Under the pieces are notes generated by a model. That model ran no database searches. It worked only from the letters and a program-made list of their open reading frames with translations, and had not been told where the DNA came from. A program made the position numbers and the translations under genes. Below are positions 57,132 to 64,000 of a stretch of DNA of 64,000 nt, one piece after another. This DNA is from Ephydatia muelleri (Eukaryota; Porifera; Demospongiae; Spongillida; Spongillidae): NCBI GenBank assembly GCA_013339895.1, contig JABACO010000065.1:1-64000 (forward strand), in the 5' to 3' direction. Position 1 is the first letter of the stretch. Each line of letters opens with the position of its first letter.

Positions 57132-60100
57132 TGTTAGGTATATGTGCGCATGCGCAGTGTACGAGGGGGAGTATGCATTAATTGGAACAGTGTTGTTGGG
57201 GGTTTTTTGTGTCGTCCTTTTTGCCATTATGACATTTTGTTGTTAAGACATCACATTGGCGACGAGGGTAAAGCAATGGCTACAATTGGACAATTGAGCA
57301 AATTTCAACCAGAGACCGAAAAGGCATCGGCATAGTAAAGTTGTTTTTGTTGGCAAATAGTGTAGGTGACGATAAGCACGTAGCGGTTCTCTTAACAGTG
57401 GTTGGCGCAAGGCATTTTTCGCTGCTTAAGGACCTCTTCTTACCAGAGAATGTAAAGGCCAAGTCGTTTGAACAAATTTCAAAGGCGTTGGTTGAACATT
57501 TTGAACCAAAACCGCTAGTTATCGCAGAGCGTTTTCGGTTTTATCGAAGAACGCAGGAAGAGGAAGAGTCCGTGACAGAGTTCATGGCTCAACTACGACG
57601 CTTAGCGACACACTGCCAGTTTGGAGGCTTCCTTGAAGAGGCTTTACGAGATCGGCTGGTTTGTGGGTTGAGAAATCACAGCATTCAAAGGAGACTGCTG
57701 TCAGAGTCTAATCTGTCACTGCAAAAGGCTGTGGAAGTCTCAACGGCAATGGAGGCTGCTGAATTGAACAGCAAGACAATTAGTACATCTTCAGTGACTG
57801 AGGAGGTTAAGCAAGTATCCTCTAGTACATCTACATCGGTAAATGGACCAAAGAAGAAACCTGTTTGTTTTAGGTGTGGTGGTCCTCATCTAGCAACTAG
57901 TTGTCATCATCAAAAGGCACAATGTCACAAGTGCGGTAAAATTGGTCATCTTGCTAAAATGTGTCGAGGAGCTCAAGTGCCACGGCATAGGCAGGCCCCA
58001 AAGTCGGCAGACACCCAGTGGGTTGAAGACGATATTGATCAGCCTCAAAATGTATTGGTTGTGGGGCTAAAGAACAGTTGTCCTTTTTGTGTGGAGCTGG
58101 GTATCGAAGGAAGGAGAGTTCAGTTCGACATAGATACGGGATCTGCCGTGACCCTTGTTTCAGAGAGAACCTGGAAGAAGTGGAACCTGGATGTCAAGTT
58201 GAGAAACTCCAGGGTGTTACTAAGGACGTATACAGGTGATCCCATTTCAGTGGTGGGCGAGGCAAAAGTACCAGTGAGTTATAATCAGCAATTGAGTACA
58301 TTGGTGCTGTATGTGGTCAAGGGTACAGGTCCAAGCTTGATGGGACGCGATTGGTTAAGGCACATCAAGCTCGACTGGAAAACAGTGGGTCAGGTTGCCA
58401 GTGTTAACCGTGATACGATGCTAGACTCCTTGTTGAAAAGATACCATGAGGTATTCCAGAGCGGGCTGGGAACCCTAAAGGGTGTACATGCCAAGCTGCA
58501 GGTTAAGCCAAATGCAGTACCGAAATTCTTCAAAGCGCGTACTGTACCTTTTGCATTACGAGAGGCTGTGGAAAAGGAATTAGATCGCTTAGAACAGGAG
58601 GGGGTAATAAAGAAGGTGGATCATAGTGAATGGGCAGCCCCAATTGTTGTAGTTCCAAAGGGTGATGGTCAGATAAGGATCTGTGGGGACTATAAGGTTA
58701 CTGTAAATGGGGTATTAGACGTGGACCAGTACCCCTTACCTAAACCTGAGGACCTGTTTGCGAGTCTAGTGGGAGGGCAAAAGTTTTCTAAGCTTGATCT
58801 CTCCCAAGCATATCAGCAAATGTGCCTAGAAGAGGAGTCACAGAAATTTGTGACTATCAATACCCATAAGGGTCTGTACAGGTATACACGCTTACCTTTT
58901 GGTGTGGCATCGGCGCCGGCGTTGTTTCAGACAACCATGGATATTATTCTTCAGGGCATGAAACACGTTATGTGTTACATTGATGACATTCTGGTAACCG
59001 GTTCAACGGAAAAGGAGCATTTCACCCAGTTAGAGGAGGTTTTGAAGCGTTTACAGCATCATGGTCTAAAGGTTAAAAAGGATAAATGTGCCTTATTTCA
59101 AGATTCTGTTCAGTATCTTGGGCATAAAATTGATGCCTCTGGAATCCATACCACAGATAGTAAAGTTGAGGCAGTAAAAAACGCTCCTGCACCTAAAAAT
59201 GTCCAAGAATTGAGGTCGTTTCTGGGATTATTGCATTATTATGGAAGGTTTATTCAGCAATTATCGACATTATTACAGCCACTGAATGAACTCTTGAAGA
59301 GTAATAGAAGATGGATCTGGACTTCCGAGTGCCAGAGTGCATTTGTTAAGGCAAAGGAACGTTTGGTGTCTGCCCCAGTACTTGCACATTATGATCCAAG
59401 CTTACCATTAAAACTTGCTGGTGATGCTTCCGCTTACGGTATCGGGGCAGTAATATCTCACACTTACCCAGATGGACAGGAACGTCCCATAGCTTTCGCT
59501 TCTTGGACACTTTCTGCAGCTGAACTTAGCTATTCGCAAATTGAAAAGGAATCCTTATCTCTAGTATATGGTGTAAAGAAATTCCACCAATACTTGTATG
59601 GTCGTAAGTTTGTCCTGGTTACTGATCATAAGCCCCTGGTCACCTTATTAGGTCCAACAAGTGGGATACCTACATTAGCTGCTGCTCGCCTCCAGCGATG
59701 GGCATTGATACTTTCTGCTTATTCATATGATCTTGAATTCCGACCTACACAGAGGCACTCAAATGCAGATGGGCTCTCAAGGTTGCCAGTGGTTTCTAAA
59801 GATCGTGACGACAGCAGTGATGTACCCGAAACAGCAATTTTTAATATCAGTCAGGTACATTCACTTCCAGTAACAGCAATGCAGTTGCAAAGAGCTACAA
59901 GGAGAGACCCTATACTCAGTAAGGTTTTCCTGTTAATGCAGCAAGGATGGCCAGGAGTGGTCAGCGATGATCTGAAGCCCTATCAAAGTCGTCAGGCTGA
60001 GTTGGGCACTGAAGGGGGTTGCCTTTTGTGGGGTATTAGAGTTGTCGTGCCTCAGGCATTGCAATCCAAGGTTTTGGGAGAATTGCATAAGAATCACCCA

Positions 60101-61409
60101 GGAGTGGTGCGCATGAAGGCATTGGCGAGAAGTTATGTTTGGTGGCTAGGATTGGACAACGATATTGAGCATCATGTAAAGAACTGCCAACCCTGCCAGA
60201 CAGTGAGAAATTCCCCACCATCTGCTCCTTTACATCCCTGGTTGTGGCCTACCAGACCATGGCAACGAGTGCATGTGGATTTTGCGGGTCCTTTCCAGGG
60301 TAAAATGTTCTTACTGGTTGTTGATGCACATTCCAAGTGGCCAGAGGTGGTCAGCATGACCACAACTAGTGCCCAGTGCACTATAGAGGAGCTGCGTAGG
60401 ATGTTTGCTTCCTATGGAATTCCTGAATAACTGGTCTCTGATAATGGTCCCCAGTTTGTGTCTGGATGTTTTGAGGAATTCATGAAAATGAACGGGGTGA
60501 AGCATATTAAGTGTACCCCTTATCATCCTTCCTCGAATGGAGCTGTAGAGCGATTGGTGCAGACCTTCAAAAATTTCATGAGGGTGAACGCTAGTAATGG
60601 TGAAACATTGTCCCAACGTCTGGCATCTTTCACATGCAACCACCAGTGTTGCTCCTTGTGAACTTTTCCTAGGTAGGAAAATACGGAGTCGTCTGGATTT
60701 GATGAGACCTGATGTAGAGTCTCGTGTGAATGAACAGCAAGCCAAACAGAAGGCGTGTCATGATGGTAACTCACCTTTTCGAGAATTCTTTCTGGGTCAG
60801 AACGGGATGAGTCGGAATTTACGAAATGGGCCAGATTGGGTACCAGGTGTAATAGTTGAACGTCTGGGTCCTCTGACATACTTAGTGCAAGTGTCAAGTG
60901 GAGCATTTTGGAAACGTCATGTGGATCAATTGATAACCTCTGTGGATGATCAGGTTAAAATGCCTGGTGAGTCTGGTGACCCTTTACTGCTACCTGAAAC
61001 TTACATGCCACCTGTTATCGAGTCGACAAATGAAGGATCAGCTACCCTGCAGCCCATGAATGGGCACCAGCCGCCCTGCCCTTCAGTTTCAAAACCACCC
61101 CAGGAAGTTACCTCTAAACTACCGGCATCAAGTACAGTTCCTGTGGAGTTACCAGCCATCCAAACTGATTTACACAATGGAGTTAATGCCAGTCCTAACA
61201 CCAGTATTCACAATCCGGATATCCAACCCGAATACGGAAGCCTCCTCAGAGACTTTAGAAACAATACTTACATAGTAGGGGGAGGGTGTTAGGTATATGT
61301 GCGCATGCGCAGTGTACGAGGGGGAGTATGCATTAATTGGAACAGTGTGGTTGGGTTTTTTTGTGTCGTCTTTTTTGCCATTATGACATTTTGTTGTTAA
61401 GACATCACA
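57132..61409 (+). mobile_element. Ty3/Gypsy retrotransposon in the right arm only (4278 bp)
   Basis: LTRs 57132-57255 (124 bp) and 61287-61409 (123 bp), TGTTAGG...CATCACA, with a few differences around a G/T run. The 5-bp target duplication GGTCC is at 57127-57131 and 61410-61414, and the empty site is in the left arm near 17430. The primer-binding candidate TTGGCGACGAGGG is at 57256, the same as in the deleted element at 13.3-14.2 kb. Polypurine tract TAGGGGGAGGG precedes the 3' LTR. Both LTRs hold TGCGCATGCGCA (57145-57156 and 61300-61311). Confidence 0.96.
57276..61292 (+). pseudogene. Gypsy gag-pol, one nonsense codon and two frame breaks
   Basis: ATG at 57276 gives about 19 residues before a frame break near 57335. 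The long frame then runs to 60430: gag with two zinc knuckles (CFRCGG...C and CHKCGKIGHLAKMC, about 57870-57965), protease DIDTGSAVTLVS (about 58128), RT with PFGVASAPALFQ and YIDDILVTG (about 58978), RNase H DASAYGIGAV and TDHKPL, and integrase HHCC plus the first Asp (HVDFAGPF). A TAA at 60428-60430 interrupts integrase just before the second Asp (SDNGPQF), which continues in the same frame with SSNGAVERLVQTFK. A frameshift near 60640 leads into the C-terminal part, ending at TAG 61290-61292 inside the LTR. Catalytic residues themselves are intact. Confidence 0.92.
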
Positions 61410-61477
61410 GGTCCCTTCTATGACATCGCTACTAGCCCTTGTACAACATCACTGTTTCCAACTACACCATCACTGTC

Positions 61478-64000
61478 TCATTCATCTACTCCATCACTGG
61501 GCCCCATCATCCTATCACTGGGCATGTCATCCACACCTTCCCTGGCATCTTCATCTACACCTTCAGTGGCATCTTCATCCACACCATCACTAGTACTGGC
61601 CTCTTCATCCACACCATCACTGGCTCTTCATCCACACCATCACTGGTCTCTTCATCCACACCTTCACTGGCCTCTTCATCCACACCATCACTGGCCTCTT
61701 CATCTACACCTTCACTGGCCTCTTCATCCACACCATCACTGGCATCTTCATCCACACCACCATTAGCTTCTTCATCCACATCTTCACTGGCATCTTCATC
61801 TACACCACCATTAGCTTCTTCATCCACATCTTCACTGGCATCTTCATCTACACCATCACTGGCATCTTCATCCACACCACCATTAGCTTCTTCATCCACA
61901 TCTTCACTGGCATCTTCATCTACACCATCACTGGCATCGTCATCCACACCACCATTAGCTTCTTCATCCACATCTTCATTGGCCTCTTCATCCACATCTT
62001 TACTGGCATCTTCATCCACACCATCACTGGCATCTTCATCCACACCACCATTAGCTTCTTCATCCACATCTTCATTGGCCTCTTCATCCACATCTTCACT
62101 GGCATCTTCATCCCCACACCATCACTGGCATCTTCATCCACACCTTCACTGGCTTCTTCATCCACATCTTCACTGGCATCTTCATCCACACCACCATTAG
62201 CTTCTTCATCCACATCTTCACTGGCATCTTCATCCACACCATCACTGGCCTCTTCATCCACACCTTCATTGGCCTCTTCATCCACACCATCACTGGCATC
62301 TTCATCCACACCTTCACTGGCCAATTCATCCACACCTTCACTGGCATCTTCAGCCACACCATCACTGGCCTTTTCATGCACTCCATCACTGGCATCTTCA
62401 TCCACACCTTCACTGGCCTCTTCATCTACACCATCACTGGCCTCTTCATCTACACCATCACTGGCCTCTTCATCCACACCACCATTAGCTTCTTCATCCA
62501 CATCTTCACTGGCATCTTCATCCACACCTTCATTGGCCTCTTCATCCACACCTTCACTGGCATCTTCATCCACACCATCACTGGCCTCTTCATCCACACC
62601 TTCACTGGCATCTTCATCCACACAATCACTGGCCTCTTCATCCACACCATCACTGGCCTCTTCATCGACACCTTCACTGGCATCTTCATCCACACCATCA
62701 CTGGCCTCTTCATCTACACATCACTGGCCTCTTCATCTACACCTTCACTGGCCTCTTCATCCACACCTTCACTGGCATCTTCATCCACACCATCACTGGC
62801 CTCTTCATCTACACATCACTGGCCTCTTCATCTACACCTTCACTGGCCTCTTTATCCACACCTTCACTGGCCTCTTCATCCACACCTTCACTGGCATCTT
62901 CATCCACACCTTCATTGGCCTCTTCATCCACACCATCACTGGCTCTTCATCCACACAATCACTGGCCTCTTCATCCACACCTTCACTGGCCTCTTCATCC
63001 ACACCATCACTGGCATCTTCATCCATACATTCATTGGCATCTACATCCACACCATCACTGGCCTCTTCATATACAGCATCACTGACATCTTCATCCACAC
63101 CATCACTGGCCTCTTCATCCACACCTTCACTGGCATCTTCATCTACACCATCACTGGCCTCTTCATCCACACCATCACTGGCCTCTTCATCCACATCTCC
63201 ACTGGCATCTTCATCCACACCATCACTGGCCTCTTCATCCACACCATCACTGGCCTCTTCATCGACCCCATCACTCATCCACACCTTTGCTGGCATTCTC
63301 ATAAACACCTTCACTGGCCTCTTCATCCACACCATCACTGGCCTCTTCATCTACACCATCACTGGCCTCTTCATGGACACCTTCACTGGCATTATCATTC
63401 ACACCTTCACTGGCCTCTTCATCTACATCTTCAATGGCCTCTTCATCCACACCATCACTGGCCTCTTCATCCACACCTTCACTGGCATCTTCATCCACAC
63501 CATCACTGGCCTCTTCATCCACACCATCACTGGCCTCTTCATCTACACCATCACTGGCCTCTTCATCCACACCTTCACTGGCCTCTTCATCCACACCATC
63601 ACTGGCCTCTTTATCCACACCATCACTGGCCTCTTCATCGACCCCATCACTCATCCACACCTTCACTGGCAACTCCATCCACACCATCACTGGCATCTTC
63701 ATCCACATCTTCACTGGCATCTTCATCCACACCATAACTGGCCTCTTCATCCACACCATCACTGGCCTCTTCATCTACACCATCACTGGCCTCTTCATCT
63801 ACACCATCACTGGCATCTTCATCGACCCCATCACTCATCCACACTCTCACTGGCAACTATCTTCATCCACACCATCACTGGCCTCTTCATCCACACCTTC
63901 ATTGGCCTCTTCATCCACACCATCACTGGCCTCTTCATCCACACCTTCACTGGCCTCTTCATCCACACCTTCACTGGCATCTTCATCCACACCTTCGCTG
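61478..64000. repeat. 24-bp minisatellite, right arm (more than 100 units, continues beyond window)
   Basis: Reverse complement of the array at 14810-17363, unit CTCTTCATCCAC plus ACCTTCACTGGC. Includes short interruptions such as GACCCCATCACTCATCCACAC near 63265, 63645 and 63825. Copy order differs from the left array, indicating independent expansion or conversion after duplication. Confidence 0.97.

Larger units (their letters stand above)
46828..64000 (-). repeat. Right arm of giant inverted duplication (runs off window)
   Basis: Reverse complement of the left arm, starting at TGGTTTTAAC and continuing to the window end inside the minisatellite. Arm-specific features are the 57132-61409 Gypsy, a 270-bp stretch of LINE sequence near 53930-54195 that is missing on the left, loss of most PHD-gene sequence, and an 85-bp local inversion. 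Confidence 0.93.

Overview
The window looks like animal nuclear DNA, most likely from a sponge or a similar early-branching metazoan. Exons are small with 52-62 bp introns, CRE and TATA promoter elements are present, several families of Ty3/Gypsy and LINE retroelements occur, and there are large single-exon genes combining a signal peptide, Pmp-like beta-helix repeats and a multi-pass membrane domain. I infer the taxon from gene content; nothing here proves it. No rRNA, tRNA, CRISPR array or prokaryotic operon was seen.

Layout. 1-0.7 kb is CT-rich simple repeat. 0.76-1.04 kb holds a frame-broken fragment resembling TRRAP. 3.7-7.6 kb is a damaged LINE with zinc fingers, reverse transcriptase and a restriction-like endonuclease domain. 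8.3-9.0 kb holds two coding relics. 9.04-10.63 kb is a truncated Gypsy element with a mutated integrase. 10.8-12.85 kb is a decayed multi-exon gene, possibly related to the N-terminal part of RAG1-like proteins, with a Gypsy fragment inside it. 13.28-14.19 kb is an internally deleted LTR element with both LTRs and a 5-bp target duplication.

From about 14.8 kb to the window end the sequence is one giant inverted duplication. The left arm is about 14.8-33.75 kb, the spacer about 33.75-46.83 kb, and the right arm 46.83 kb to beyond 64.0 kb. From outside inward each arm carries a 24-bp minisatellite of more than 100 copies, PHD-finger exons (partly deleted on the right), an unknown exon, a ubiquitin-protease-like multi-exon gene with a LINE scrap in it, and one beta-helix/multi-pass receptor-like gene. 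The arms diverged after duplication: a 5.56-kb Gypsy (itself carrying a 482-bp palindromic foldback element) is only in the left arm, a different 4.28-kb Gypsy is only in the right arm, and each empty site can be read in the opposite arm. Deletions and an 85-bp micro-inversion also separate them.

The spacer is a macrosatellite of about 2.3-kb units. Each unit contains several degraded copies of the last part of the receptor-like gene plus a dispersed repeat with a poly-G tract. Both full-length receptor-like genes are broken in this assembly, but at different places (two in-frame stops on the left, one frameshift on the right). This is the most unusual system in the window: a receptor-like gene pair in a palindrome surrounding an array of its own tail fragments. 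Whether the array is inert debris or a donor reservoir for gene conversion is open. Frameshifts are common across all coding remains, so uncorrected sequencing indels are a standing caveat.
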